A DNA stretch of 64,000 bases from JABAAI01 sp965261955 (GTDB lineage: Bacteria; Spirochaetota; Leptospiria; Leptospirales; Leptonemataceae): assembly GCA_965261955.1 (NCBI GenBank), contig CBDHEM010000069.1:1116001-1180000 (forward strand). Direction: 5' to 3'. The position numbers and the translations under genes are program-made. Positions 1-8,911 of this stretch are shown in pieces. The number at the start of each line of letters is the position of its first letter. Position 1 is the first letter of the stretch. Under the pieces are notes generated by a model that saw only the letters and a list, made by a program, of their open reading frames with translations, was not told where the DNA came from and did not search any database.

Positions 1-903
1 CTCAGCATCCCCTTCTTCCGCACAAAGTTGCGCACAATCTCCAGCCGCAAAAACACTCTCGATATTGGTTTGCATACGATAGTTCACCTTAACGCCTCGA
101 TCTGTTTGGATGGCTGTGTCTTTCACTAGTTCTATATTCGGATGAACACCAGCCGTAAGGCAAACCAGTTGGCATGGTATTTCTTGTATCTCTTGTATCT
201 CTTCTCCCTTTGACGTTAGTACGCCTTTCACACGCCCATTAGAACCAGCCAAAATTTCTTTTAGTTCCGTATTGGTTTGGACAATCTGGTGATGCTTATT
301 GATTTCGTTTTCGACTAAATCCGCCTCTTCTTTGGGCAGAATATTACGCCAATAGCCTTTTTCTCTCACAAGGAAAGTTACATTTATGCCCCGAGTATGG
401 AGCATCTCCCCTAGTTCAATACCAATAAGACCACCACCCACAATCACCGCAGCTTCCACTTTGTGCTGAGTTGTATTTTCTTCTAGTTTTTCTAGATCTT
501 GGAGACTATATAGCCCCTGCACACCGGGTAAATCTTGTCCCGGCCACCCAAATTTATTATATGTAGATCCTGTGGCCAGGAGCAAATAATCATATTCAAT
601 CGGATTATCGTTGTGTAACTGAAGTTGCTTCGTTTCAATATCCACTTTTTCTACCTTAGAGAAAACAAGCTCCAGCCAATTTTTTTTATAAAAAGAAGGC
701 TCATAGGGATAGGTATCTTTTAGACGCATATGACCCATATAAATATACATCAGGGCTGTGCGGGAAAAAAAATAAGGGCTTTCTTTTGAAATGATTCGTA
801 TACGAATATTCGGATGAAGCTTCCGCACTACGCGTGCAACACTAATACCAGTTATTCCATTGCCAATAATGACTAATCCCCGTTTTTTTAAATCTGTTCT
901 CAT
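1..903 (-). CDS. FAD/NAD(P)-dependent pyridine nucleotide-disulfide oxidoreductase, C-terminus beyond the window
   Basis: About 301 codons are visible; the ATG is at 901-903 (minus strand) and the gene runs off the left edge. The N-terminus holds an FAD-binding Rossmann motif (GNGITG). An ATG-type motif (LLLATGST) follows, then a second dinucleotide fold (VGGGLIGIELG) that binds NAD(P)H, and the FAAGDC motif that closes the FAD site. This order is that of the NADH oxidase / rubredoxin reductase / NirB-like flavoprotein family. No redox-active CxxxxC pair is seen after the first Rossmann motif, so a glutathione- or lipoamide-reductase mechanism is unlikely. It lies 15 bp downstream of the shikimate kinase gene on the same strand, so the two are probably co-transcribed. 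The electron acceptor cannot be named from this part. Confidence 0.85.
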   Translation of the reverse strand, partial: MRTDLKKRGLVIIGNGITGISVARVVRKLHPNIRIRIISKESPYFFSRTALMYIYMGHMRLKDTYPYEPSFYKKNWLELVFSKVEKVDIETKQLQLHNDNPIEYDYLLLATGSTYNKFGWPGQDLPGVQGLYSLQDLEKLEENTTQHKVEAAVIVGGGLIGIELGEMLHTRGINVTFLVREKGYWRNILPKEEADLVENEINKHHQIVQTNTELKEILAGSNGRVKGVLTSKGEEIQEIQEIPCQLVCLTAGVHPNIELVKDTAIQTDRGVKVNYRMQTNIESVFAAGDCAQLCAEEGDAE

Positions 904-918
904 AAAAGACCTATCCTC

Positions 919-1497
919 TCAGCGTTCATTTCTAAAATACTTTTCATACAAAATGAACGCTGCCTCAGAGCTTGATTGTCCTTCCACGTCCAAAATGAAA
1001 TCTGCCGTCTTTTCGTAAAAAGGAAAACGTTTGTCCAAAAGAGTTTCATAATCTTCCGGAAGAGGAGGGCGAGCAGAAGTCGGTTCATTCTTACTAAGTA
1101 GACGCGACTTACTACACTTCAAGTATACTATGTGGCAATTATTTTTTAGAAGCTCTCCCTTTTCTTCTGAATACCTCTCCATAAATACTTTTTTCGTCTG
1201 TATTTTTTTTTCCCAAAAGGCATTTACAAGTATTCCACCTCCACAATCCAAAATCACACCTTCCATTTTAGTGATTTTTTTGAGCACTTGATGCTCCAAA
1301 TCACGAAAACCATCCCACCCAATTTTTTCTACAATTTCAGCGATAGCCAAGCCACTCATTTCATACGAAAGTAAACTATCCGTGCTCATAATAGGCCATC
1401 CACATAATCTTTTTAAACGGCGCGATAATTTAGATTTGCCGACTCCACGAGCACCAATAAGAGCAATATTTTTTTTACTAGCTTTACGGATTGTCAT
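919..1497 (-). CDS. aroK: Shikimate kinase
   Basis: A 192-residue protein of the shikimate kinase family, which phosphorylates shikimate at O3 using ATP in chorismate synthesis. Visible motifs: P-loop GARGVGKS near residue 16, STDSLL (the shikimate- and Mg-binding Asp), a FRDLE segment holding the conserved Arg and Glu, and the CGGGIL shikimate-binding glycine motif near residue 86. The lid region (SARPPLP) carries an Arg. The length is slightly longer than the usual ~170-175 residues. No clear Shine-Dalgarno sequence precedes the ATG. The thiolase gene diverges from only 44 bp away, so the promoters must be close or overlapping. No other aro genes are in the window. Cytosolic. Confidence 0.85.
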   Translation of the reverse strand: MTIRKASKKNIALIGARGVGKSKLSRRLKRLCGWPIMSTDSLLSYEMSGLAIAEIVEKIGWDGFRDLEHQVLKKITKMEGVILDCGGGILVNAFWEKKIQTKKVFMERYSEEKGELLKNNCHIVYLKCSKSRLLSKNEPTSARPPLPEDYETLLDKRFPFYEKTADFILDVEGQSSSEAAFILYEKYFRNER

Positions 1498-1523
1498 AAA
1501 ATTGATATCTGACTAGATCAAGT

Positions 1524-1532
1524 AAGGAGGAG
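1524..1532 (+). promoter_or_regulatory. Strong Shine-Dalgarno that fixes an ATT start for the thiolase gene
   Basis: AAGGAGGAG lies 9 nt before an ATT codon at 1542. That codon is in frame with the thiolase reading frame and opens a conserved family N-terminus (ILGGAQTDF type). No ATG, GTG or TTG lies between this site and the ATT in that frame. The first ATG, at 1626, has no comparable site in front of it and would remove 28 conserved residues. Confidence 0.7.
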
Positions 1533-1541
1533 GACAATACT

Positions 1542-2819
1542 ATTAAAATTACAACACTAATATTAGGTGGTGCCCAAACAGACTTTGCTCGTAATTGGAC
1601 AAGAGAAGGTAAAACTTTTTTAGCTATGCTTAGAGAGGTGGTCGAAGACGGTTTGAACTCTGTAGGCCTAGATTACGAGGAAATTCAACATCTCAACCAA
1701 AAAAATAAAATCGGGGTTTTTGTGGGGAATTTTAATGCTGAACAATATGCTAATCAAGGGCATTTGGGAGCCTTTTTAACAGAGGTCCATCCTGCTTTTT
1801 ATGGGGTGCCGGGAGCCAGATATGAAGCCGCTTGTGCGTCTGGCTCTGTTGCTTTGCATTCAGCTAGGGCTCATATAGAAGCGGAAGATTACGATGTGGC
1901 TGTAGTTGTTGGTCTCGAAATCATGAAAACAGTGGATGCGACCATAGGTGGAGATTTTTTGGGAACTGCTGCCTACTATGAATTAGAAGCAAAGGGGATT
2001 GAATTCCCATTTCCAAAATTATTTGGAAAACTTGCAGATCTCATTGTGGAACGTAATTCTGGAGTGAGTGAGGAAAGAATTATGCAAAATCTAGCGGAAA
2101 TTTCTCGAATCAACTATGCAAATGCTAAAAAAAACAAAAAAGCACAAACTCGTTCATGGTTTATGGATGGCCATCATGCACAAGAAAGGGGGGGCTCTTT
2201 CAATGCTTCTGTAGGAGGAAGATTGTGCATAACAGATTGTTCGCAAGTGACAGATGGAGCTAGTCTGCTGGTTTTAGCAAATCAGACTTATACCAAAGAT
2301 TTTTTGAAAAAGCATAAAAACTCCACAAAAAAAATTGCTGCCTTGAAAGGTTGGGGACACCGTGTAGCTCCTCTCCAGTTTCGCAAAAAAGCAAAAGAAT
2401 CCGAAAACAGCCCTTACATATTACCTTGGACACGGAAGGCCGTCCTAGATGCTTACAAACGAGCTAACCTAGACATAGACAAAATTGATGTAATTGAGAC
2501 CCATGATTGCTTTACATCAAGTGAGTATGCGGCTATTTCCGCTTTTGGTATCACGAACCCCGGAGAAGAATATAAAGCTATCGAAGAAGGCAAAATTGAG
2601 ATTACTGGTTCTAAACCGATTAATCCGTCTGGAGGATTAATTGGAGCAGGACATCCTGTTGGTGCTTCTGGAGTTCGTATGGCTCTGGATATCTACAAAC
2701 AGGTAACTAATCAAGCAGAAGACTATCAGGTAAAGGCTCCCAAGAATGGACTTAGCTTGAACATTGGAGGTAGTGCCACAACCAACATGACCTTTGTCAT
2801 TGGCCAAGTAGAAGACTAA
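1542..2819 (+). CDS. Thiolase-family acyl-CoA acetyltransferase
   Basis: A thiolase-fold enzyme of about 425 residues. The family makes or cleaves beta-ketoacyl-CoA through an acyl-cysteine intermediate. The nucleophile motif AACASGSVA is near residue 97, ETHDCF lies in the C-terminal half, and the catalytic His is in GGLIGAGHPVGASG. The C-terminal segment reads LNIGGSATT instead of the CxG motif of classical biosynthetic thiolases, placing it nearer the SCP2/archaeal-type subgroup; that group also includes condensing enzymes whose substrate is hard to predict. I start it at ATT 1542 because of the Shine-Dalgarno and the conserved N-terminal GGAQTDF motif; an ATG start at 1626 would give 397 residues. 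The GAF-GGDEF gene follows after 7 bp, suggesting an operon. Confidence 0.85.
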   Translation: MKITTLILGGAQTDFARNWTREGKTFLAMLREVVEDGLNSVGLDYEEIQHLNQKNKIGVFVGNFNAEQYANQGHLGAFLTEVHPAFYGVPGARYEAACASGSVALHSARAHIEAEDYDVAVVVGLEIMKTVDATIGGDFLGTAAYYELEAKGIEFPFPKLFGKLADLIVERNSGVSEERIMQNLAEISRINYANAKKNKKAQTRSWFMDGHHAQERGGSFNASVGGRLCITDCSQVTDGASLLVLANQTYTKDFLKKHKNSTKKIAALKGWGHRVAPLQFRKKAKESENSPYILPWTRKAVLDAYKRANLDIDKIDVIETHDCFTSSEYAAISAFGITNPGEEYKAIEEGKIEITGSKPINPSGGLIGAGHPVGASGVRMALDIYKQVTNQAEDYQVKAPKNGLSLNIGGSATTNMTFVIGQVED

Positions 2820-2826
2820 TTTAGAT

Positions 2827-3897
2827 ATGTTACCTGCACTACCAGAAGCGACTACGAGTGAATTACAAAAGGAAAATGAGCGCCTTTACGGTGTTTTGGA
2901 AATCAATGCCGTTCTTTCCGCAACACTAAAACTAGAAGAAGTACTAGACGCACTGCTAAAAAAGGCCAAGGATGTATGTGAAGCAGAAGCTTCCAGTCTT
3001 ATGCTTCTAGATAATTTGACTGAAGAACTCTACTTTTACACTATATCTGAGCAAAAATCAAGCTCCCTCAAGAATGTGCGTCTCAAATTTGGGGAAGGGA
3101 TTGCTGGCTGGGTGGCTCAAAATAAAAAGCCTGTTCTAGTTGAAGACTGTTCAAAAGATTCACGTTTTTCCAAAAAAGCGGATGATAAATCTCAGTTTGA
3201 AACACGAACCATGATGTGTGTCCCCCTAATACTAAGGCAAGAAACTTTGGGGACGATACAAGTGCTCAATCGCCTAGATGAAGAACCTTTTTGCGATTCC
3301 GATTTGCGTATTTTCCTTGTGTTAGCTAATCAAGCTGCTGTTGCCATCAAGAATGCTCGCCTATATGAGATGGCCACTATAGACGGAATGACTAGACTTT
3401 ACCTCAAAGACTATTTTTTGAATTGTTTAGAAGAGGAATACCAAAACGCCAAAAATTCTTCCAAGCCCATGAGTCTTCTTATGTCTGATATTGATTTTTT
3501 TAAAAAAGTAAATGATCTATATGGTCACCAAGGTGGTGACAAAGCCCTTGTTTTTCTAGCGAAGATAATCCAAAAGACTGTCGCTTCATTAAAAGAAACA
3601 GGAAACTCTAGTATCGCAGGACGCTATGGTGGAGAGGAATTCTGTGTGCTCCTGCCAGGAAAAGATGAAAAAGAAGCAAAAGAAATCGGAGAACTCATTC
3701 GTAAAAATATAGAAGAAAGTGTTATCTGCATAGAAGAAAAGTCAGCAAAAATCACTATTTCAATTGGTTTGGCTAGCTATCCTGTACATTCGAATTATAT
3801 TGATACGTCTCTTGACTTCATTAAATTAGCTGATGAAGCCCTCTACACATGTAAGGCGAGAGGTAGAAACTGCGTTTCTTCCTATGAAAATCAATAA
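2827..3897 (+). CDS. GAF-domain diguanylate cyclase (GGDEF)
   Basis: A 356-residue soluble signalling protein. A short N-terminal coiled-coil leads into a GAF domain (about residues 20-175, with GEGIAGWVAQ and the PVLVEDCSKDSRF stretch typical of the family). A GGDEF domain follows (about 185-350). The active-site loop is GGEEF, preceded by a SDIDFFKKVND metal/GTP segment, and a TISIGLASYP segment follows, so it should make c-di-GMP from GTP. I see no RxxD inhibitory site immediately before GGEEF (the residues there are IAGRY). No transmembrane segment is present. It sits 7 bp after the thiolase gene and probably shares its transcript. The GAF ligand is unknown. Confidence 0.88.
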   Translation: MLPALPEATTSELQKENERLYGVLEINAVLSATLKLEEVLDALLKKAKDVCEAEASSLMLLDNLTEELYFYTISEQKSSSLKNVRLKFGEGIAGWVAQNKKPVLVEDCSKDSRFSKKADDKSQFETRTMMCVPLILRQETLGTIQVLNRLDEEPFCDSDLRIFLVLANQAAVAIKNARLYEMATIDGMTRLYLKDYFLNCLEEEYQNAKNSSKPMSLLMSDIDFFKKVNDLYGHQGGDKALVFLAKIIQKTVASLKETGNSSIAGRYGGEEFCVLLPGKDEKEAKEIGELIRKNIEESVICIEEKSAKITISIGLASYPVHSNYIDTSLDFIKLADEALYTCKARGRNCVSSYENQ

Positions 3898-4011
3898 AAA
3901 ACCGTTTACTTTGATCTTTCTTTCCATCTTTTCATAAAAGCTAACAAAAAGTATTGACAGTATGCCTTTTTATTAGGCCTCTGTGAGGTCTTATCTGTTT
4001 GGGAGGATACT

Positions 4012-6609
4012 GTGTCAGAAATATATACATTTAGTCAAAAAGGATGCGTAACGGATCCGAATATTTGGGAAGGGTGCGGGAAACGTGGTCAGCGAGTTTT
4101 AGAGTTAGCTTCTTTAAATTTACCTGTGGTCCCCGGTTTTATAATAGACGCAAAAACGAGTATGCAACTCGAAAAACTGAACCTAGAAAGCATGATTCAA
4201 AAAGGATTGGCTGATATGGAAAGTATCATTGGCCGCAAGTATGGAAGTCAGGAAGCACCGCTACTTTTGAAAGTAATTTGTAGTTCCAATTTAACTTTGC
4301 CGATTTACCCAACAGTTTTTAATGTTGGGCTTTCCCCAATTACGATACCCGGCTTTGCAAAAATGCTTGGAAGCGAGGAGAAGGCTTGGTTTGAATACTG
4401 TTATCTTTTGCGTTCGGCTGGTACTAAACTATACGGCATAGCTCCAGAAAAGTTTGATGAAATTGAAGCAAAGGGTTCAGATACACTAGAAGCCAAAAAA
4501 ATAATCGCTAAAGAAATGCAAGCCCTGATTGGTCCTGACAAAGTTCCCGACGATGTGACAAAGCAACTAGAAAGCATCATACGCATGGCCGCAAAAGAAT
4601 ATTACGATTCAGACCTAGACGATGAAGACAATGTAGCCATAATGGTGCAAGCGATGGTATTTGGTAATTTAAGCGATGATGATAGCGTAGGGGTCTACCA
4701 TACCCGTGACATCATTACAGGAGAAGCAAAGCTATGCGGTTCATTTCAACGCAAAGCGTATACCATGGAAAAAAGTGAAAACGATATCCAAACACTAGAA
4801 GTCTCTCATCTCTCTGAATTGCAAAAAATCGGAAAGTTATTAGAAAGTCGTTTTTATGAATTACGTGAAATCAAGTTCATTGTGGAAATGGGCAAGCTTT
4901 GGTTGATCAACCAAACGAGTGAAGACAAAAAATCAACACAGGCCCATGTACGTACTCTTTTAGATCTTCTTAGGGATAAATTAATCAAACCAGAATGGTT
5001 GATCGGCCAAATCCCACCGGGTCAATTGGCAGCACTGCTCCATCCTATTGTGGATGCGGACTCCATAAAAGGTATTCCCAGCATATCAGGTGGGCTTTCC
5101 GGGTCTCCGGGAGCTGCTGTGGGGAAAGTCTATTTTTCAGCAGATGCGCTTATGGAAGCTTATCGAGATGCCTTGCAGAAGGGAGAGGATAGTCGTTTAG
5201 TACTTTGTGTAGTTTCTTCCTTTGCGGAAGATGTAAAGGCTATTGAAATCGGTCAAGGTGTCATTGCTGTGGAAGGAGGCTATTCCTCCCATGCTCCTGT
5301 TGTAGCTCGTTCGATGGGGAAAGTAGCTATGGTCAATTCTAACATAAAAGTAGATTTGGAAAACAAACTATTCACTATAAATAACGTCACAGTCAAAGAG
5401 GGCGAGTATGTAACTATTGATGTCCCCGTATATAAACCACCTTCCATCTATCTTGGTAAAGGAGAGTTGATTAATCCCGACATTGAAAAAAATGGTTTAG
5501 TTGAGTTTGTGGCCATTGCTAAGAGATTTGTTAGACCAGACTTTTTGGTAAGGGCCAATGCTGATGTGGGAAGAGATGCCAGAGTAGCTAAGAAAATGGG
5601 CGCTTATGGTATAGGCTTGTGTCGCACAGAACACATGTTCTTTTCTGATGATCGTATTATGCGCTTCCGTGAGATGATTTTAGCCAAAGATACAGAGGAG
5701 CGAATCAAGTGTTTAACAGACTTACAACCCGTTCAGTGCAAAGATTTTCAGGATTTGTTTGAAACGATGGCCCCTCACCCTGTAACAATTCGTTTATTGG
5801 ATGCACCTTTACATGAATTCCTTCCACGTAATGACCAAATTTTTGACGAATACTGTAAATATCTTTCAGCCAAAGGAATAGAACCTGACCGTAAAGAGCT
5901 CCAAGAGCGCATTGAACGTTTACATGAGTTTAACCCTATGCTAGGGCATCGGGGTTGTCGTGTAGCCATCACCTACCCTGAAATTTATGAAATGCAAGTT
6001 CGGGCCGTACTGCAAGCGGCTGTACGTTTAAAGGCAAAAAATATTACGGTGACACCCGAAATTATGATACCATTAGTTATGGATGTCAATGAGATAAATA
6101 TGATACGTAATGGAAAGCGTATAGAGGGGAAATTTATTCAGGGCATTGTTGGTATTGCGGAGGATGTCTTTAAAAAAGAAGGAGATAGAGTCGAATATAC
6201 AACAGGAACAATGGTGGAACTGCCAGCCGCCGCTCTACTTTCTGGAGATATTGCACGTTATGCAGAATTTTTTAGTTATGGTACGAATGACCTAACTCAA
6301 ACTACTAACGGCTTGTCCCGTGATGATGTGAATTCCTTTTTCCCAGCTTATACAGAGTATGACCTACTAGCTAACAATCCATTCCAAGTTTTAGGAAGTC
6401 CTGTTAAAGAACTGATTAACATCAGTGCGTCACGTGCACGCCTAACCCGTCCAGATATCAAGCTTGGCTTATGTGGTGAACATGGTGCTGATCCCGTTAA
6501 TATCCAATTTTGCCGGGAAGCCGGTCTGCAATATGTTTCTTGTTCTTCCTACAGTGTTCCTATTGCTATTTTAGCAGTAGCGCAATATAACTTAAATGAG
6601 CAGAAATAA
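4012..6609 (+). CDS. Pyruvate phosphate dikinase-like protein with degenerate ATP-grasp half
   Basis: 865 residues, GTG start after a GGGAGG ribosome site. PPDK interconverts pyruvate + ATP + Pi and PEP + AMP + PPi. The central swivelling domain (GGYSSHAPVVARSMG, catalytic His near 427) and the PEP/pyruvate TIM barrel (GLCRTEHMFF, TIRLLDAPLHEFLP, FNPMLGHRGCRV, FSYGTNDLTQTT, GLCGEHGADP with the catalytic Cys) are intact. The N-terminal nucleotide half is recognisable (LPVVPGF, GNLSDDDSVGV, MGKLWLIN) but loses signature residues. The usual VRSGA motif reads VICSSN (about 88-93), the usual YRRF is AWFEYCYLL, and the usual QTRxGKRT reads NQTSEDKKS (about 300-308), so arginines that bind ATP are gone. 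It may act as a PEP-dependent phosphotransfer or regulatory protein, or use an altered nucleotide. No regulator gene is adjacent. Confidence 0.8.
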   Translation: MSEIYTFSQKGCVTDPNIWEGCGKRGQRVLELASLNLPVVPGFIIDAKTSMQLEKLNLESMIQKGLADMESIIGRKYGSQEAPLLLKVICSSNLTLPIYPTVFNVGLSPITIPGFAKMLGSEEKAWFEYCYLLRSAGTKLYGIAPEKFDEIEAKGSDTLEAKKIIAKEMQALIGPDKVPDDVTKQLESIIRMAAKEYYDSDLDDEDNVAIMVQAMVFGNLSDDDSVGVYHTRDIITGEAKLCGSFQRKAYTMEKSENDIQTLEVSHLSELQKIGKLLESRFYELREIKFIVEMGKLWLINQTSEDKKSTQAHVRTLLDLLRDKLIKPEWLIGQIPPGQLAALLHPIVDADSIKGIPSISGGLSGSPGAAVGKVYFSADALMEAYRDALQKGEDSRLVLCVVSSFAEDVKAIEIGQGVIAVEGGYSSHAPVVARSMGKVAMVNSNIKVDLENKLFTINNVTVKEGEYVTIDVPVYKPPSIYLGKGELINPDIEKNGLVEFVAIAKRFVRPDFLVRANADVGRDARVAKKMGAYGIGLCRTEHMFFSDDRIMRFREMILAKDTEERIKCLTDLQPVQCKDFQDLFETMAPHPVTIRLLDAPLHEFLPRNDQIFDEYCKYLSAKGIEPDRKELQERIERLHEFNPMLGHRGCRVAITYPEIYEMQVRAVLQAAVRLKAKNITVTPEIMIPLVMDVNEINMIRNGKRIEGKFIQGIVGIAEDVFKKEGDRVEYTTGTMVELPAAALLSGDIARYAEFFSYGTNDLTQTTNGLSRDDVNSFFPAYTEYDLLANNPFQVLGSPVKELINISASRARLTRPDIKLGLCGEHGADPVNIQFCREAGLQYVSCSSYSVPIAILAVAQYNLNEQK

Positions 6610-6652
6610 TCATATGTTTCCACAGTTTCCACAGCCTTTGATAACACAAATT

Positions 6653-6723
6653 GCGGGCGTAGTGTAACGGTAGCACAGCAGCCTTCCAAGCTTCTGGAGA
6701 GGGTTCGAGTCCCTTCGCCCGCT
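6653..6723 (+). tRNA. tRNA-Gly (TCC)
   Basis: A 71-nt cloverleaf. The acceptor arms GCGGGCG and CGCCCGC pair perfectly, the anticodon loop holds TCC flanked by a CAGCC/GCTTC-type stem, and the T-arm carries GGTTCGAGTCC. The discriminator base is T and the CCA end is not encoded. It lies in the 130-bp gap between the PPDK-like gene and the convergent agmatine deiminase gene. Confidence 0.95.
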
Positions 6724-6739
6724 TCCTTCCTTTCATATT

Positions 6740-7783
6740 TTATATTGCAACAAACACTGGTATGTGTTTAGTCATACAATGAATGGCTCCACCCTCCAAA
6801 AGTAGGTAGTTGGAATCTATGGCCTCTACAGAATGATTAGGAAAACAGGCTTGTATAATATTTAAAGCTTCCTCATCTTTTTTATCTTTATATACTGGTG
6901 TAATGATTTGCTTGTTAGCTATATAAAAATTTGCATAATTGCGTGCTATGGGAAAATTTCCTTTGAACACTTGTTTTGGAAGTGGTAGATATATAATTTC
7001 GATTTGCTTGTCAAAATTATACTCTTTTGTGAAAAAGTTTTCTAGTTTCTTTTGAATTTCTTTTAGTACAGTAAAGGCAGGATGATCACTATCGCAAATC
7101 GTATGAAGTATTTTTTTTTCTTCTACAAAGCGAGACACCATATCCACATGTCCATCTGTATCATCTCCTGGCAGACAACCTTTCAACCAAAGAATATTTT
7201 TTGTTTGAAAAATATTCTTCAACTCTTCTTCGTATTTACTGTAAGTTAGTCTTGTTTCTCGATGAAAAATACAAGCATCATTTACTAAAAGTAAATCCCC
7301 ATTACTTTCTATTGCTCCCCCCTCCAAAATGATTTTTTTTGAATTTATGTGATGTCCAAATTTTTCTAATAAACGCTTAGATGCTAAGTTATCGTTAGTG
7401 TGTGGAAAATGTTTTTTTCCCCAGCCATCAAATAAAAATGTCAGCCCCTCCCGGGGGCTTATCCAAACTGGGCCGTAGTCCCTTATCCAAACATCATCCG
7501 TAGGTATTTCATGAAAAATAAGATTTGTTTGCTTACAGTTATATTTTTCGATTTTATTTCGTATTTTTTCTTCAATGCATATATTTATGTATTTGTTTTT
7601 ATTTTGGTTGGGTAAAACAGGATTAATCAATATGTGTACTTCTTCTGTTTTACTAAGAAGACTAGCTACCTTTGCCCAAATAAGTTGTACTTCTTTATAT
7701 TTTCCACTCCAAAGCTCTGCTCTTTGTGGCCAAGCAAGGAGAGTACCACGATGTGTCTCCCACTCTACCAATCCTTCCATCAA
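6740..7783 (-). CDS. aguA: Agmatine deiminase / peptidyl-arginine deiminase family
   Basis: 347 residues. The family hydrolyses agmatine to N-carbamoylputrescine plus ammonia, a step towards putrescine. Motifs in order: WIRDYGPVWI (substrate-binding Asp), ILEGGAIESNGDLLLVN, GDDTDGHVD with the catalytic His, and the C-terminal LLEGGAIHCMTKHIP containing the nucleophilic Cys. All expected catalytic residues are visible and the length is normal for the family (about 340-370). No carbamoylputrescine amidase gene is in the window, so the pathway partner must be elsewhere. The YchF gene lies 24 bp upstream on the same strand. Confidence 0.88.
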   Translation of the reverse strand: MMEGLVEWETHRGTLLAWPQRAELWSGKYKEVQLIWAKVASLLSKTEEVHILINPVLPNQNKNKYINICIEEKIRNKIEKYNCKQTNLIFHEIPTDDVWIRDYGPVWISPREGLTFLFDGWGKKHFPHTNDNLASKRLLEKFGHHINSKKIILEGGAIESNGDLLLVNDACIFHRETRLTYSKYEEELKNIFQTKNILWLKGCLPGDDTDGHVDMVSRFVEEKKILHTICDSDHPAFTVLKEIQKKLENFFTKEYNFDKQIEIIYLPLPKQVFKGNFPIARNYANFYIANKQIITPVYKDKKDEEALNIIQACFPNHSVEAIDSNYLLLEGGAIHCMTKHIPVFVAI

Positions 7784-7807
7784 ATGTAAAAGCGAAATAC
7801 AGAGCTA

Positions 7808-8902
7808 CTATACATTGAAACGAAAATGGGTTATATCACCATCTTGCATAACGTATTCTTTACCTTCCAATCTCATAGTGCCGTTATCACGAGCCATACT
7901 TAAAGAACCCGCTTCTATAAAGTCATTGTATCCCACTATCTCTGCACGTATAAAACCACGCTCCATATCACTATGTATTTCACCTGCAGCTTGGGGTGCT
8001 AAACTTCCTTTGCGTATAGTCCAAGCTCTCACTTCTTCTTCACCTGCTGTAAAAAAAGTAAACAAACCTAAAAAACTATAGGATGTTTTTGTCATTTTAT
8101 CTAGACCAGACTCGCTCAGACCCAAACTTTCTAGATACTCTTTTTGCTCTTCCACTGATAAAGCACTCAACTCCTCTTCTACTTTACCACATATTCTGAT
8201 TATAGGAACATTTTCACTTTTGGCTAAAGCTTCTACTTGATTTGTGTGCTCATTACCTTTTAAAATATCGCTTTCGTGTACATTACATACGTAAAAAACG
8301 GGGTGTGCTGTAATCAATTGAAAAACACTTCCTCGTAGTTTTTCATCTGGATCACAATCAACCTCACGAGCAGCTTTACCATCTTCTATAGCAGAAAGGT
8401 ATTTTTCTCCAATAGTGAGAAGCCTCTGAGCTTCTTTATCTTTTGTACGAGCTTTTTTCCGTAATTTCTCCACTTGCTTACTAAGGGATTCTAAGTCCGC
8501 AAGGGCTAACTCGGTATGAATAATAGCAATATCTTCTTTTGGATCTACTTTTCCCCGGACATGGATCACGTTTTCATCTTCAAAACACCGGACAACATGA
8601 GCGATGGCCTGTGTTTCTCGAATGTGAGATAAAAATTGATTGCCCAACCCCTCCCCTTTACTGGCTCCTTCGACTAGACCTGCAATATCAACAAATTCTG
8701 TTGTTGCGGGAATTGTTCGCTTAGGCTTTACAAGCTCGCTAATTTTATTTAAACGATCATCACCTACATTTACACGCCCCACATTGGGATCAATAGTACA
8801 AAATGGATAATTTGCCACTTGTGCACGAGCTTGTGTGATGGCATTAAAAATCGTTGATTTGCCAACATTGGGCAAACCGACTATTCCACAACGTAAAGAC
8901 AT
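7808..8902 (-). CDS. ychF: Ribosome-associated redox-sensitive ATPase YchF (OLA1 family)
   Basis: 364 residues, the standard length for YchF. It has GLPNVGKST (G1), a DIAGLVEGAS G3 segment and YVCNVHESD in place of the usual NKxD G4 motif. The altered G4 is the hallmark of this Obg-like family and explains its preference for ATP over GTP. The C-terminal TGS-like domain with FFTAGEEEVRAWTIRKGSLAPQAAG-type sequence is present, as is the conserved end containing GDITHFRFNV. It is a cytosolic protein of the translation and oxidative-stress response. xseA lies 9 bp upstream on the same strand, so xseA-ychF-aguA may form one transcription unit. Confidence 0.95.
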   Translation of the reverse strand: MSLRCGIVGLPNVGKSTIFNAITQARAQVANYPFCTIDPNVGRVNVGDDRLNKISELVKPKRTIPATTEFVDIAGLVEGASKGEGLGNQFLSHIRETQAIAHVVRCFEDENVIHVRGKVDPKEDIAIIHTELALADLESLSKQVEKLRKKARTKDKEAQRLLTIGEKYLSAIEDGKAAREVDCDPDEKLRGSVFQLITAHPVFYVCNVHESDILKGNEHTNQVEALAKSENVPIIRICGKVEEELSALSVEEQKEYLESLGLSESGLDKMTKTSYSFLGLFTFFTAGEEEVRAWTIRKGSLAPQAAGEIHSDMERGFIRAEIVGYNDFIEAGSLSMARDNGTMRLEGKEYVMQDGDITHFRFNV

Positions 8903-8911
8903 AACTTACTT

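Noticed and set aside
3954..3985. TTGACA promoter of the PPDK-like gene
   Set aside because: A -35-like TTGACA is present at 3954, but no acceptable -10 lies 16-18 bp downstream.
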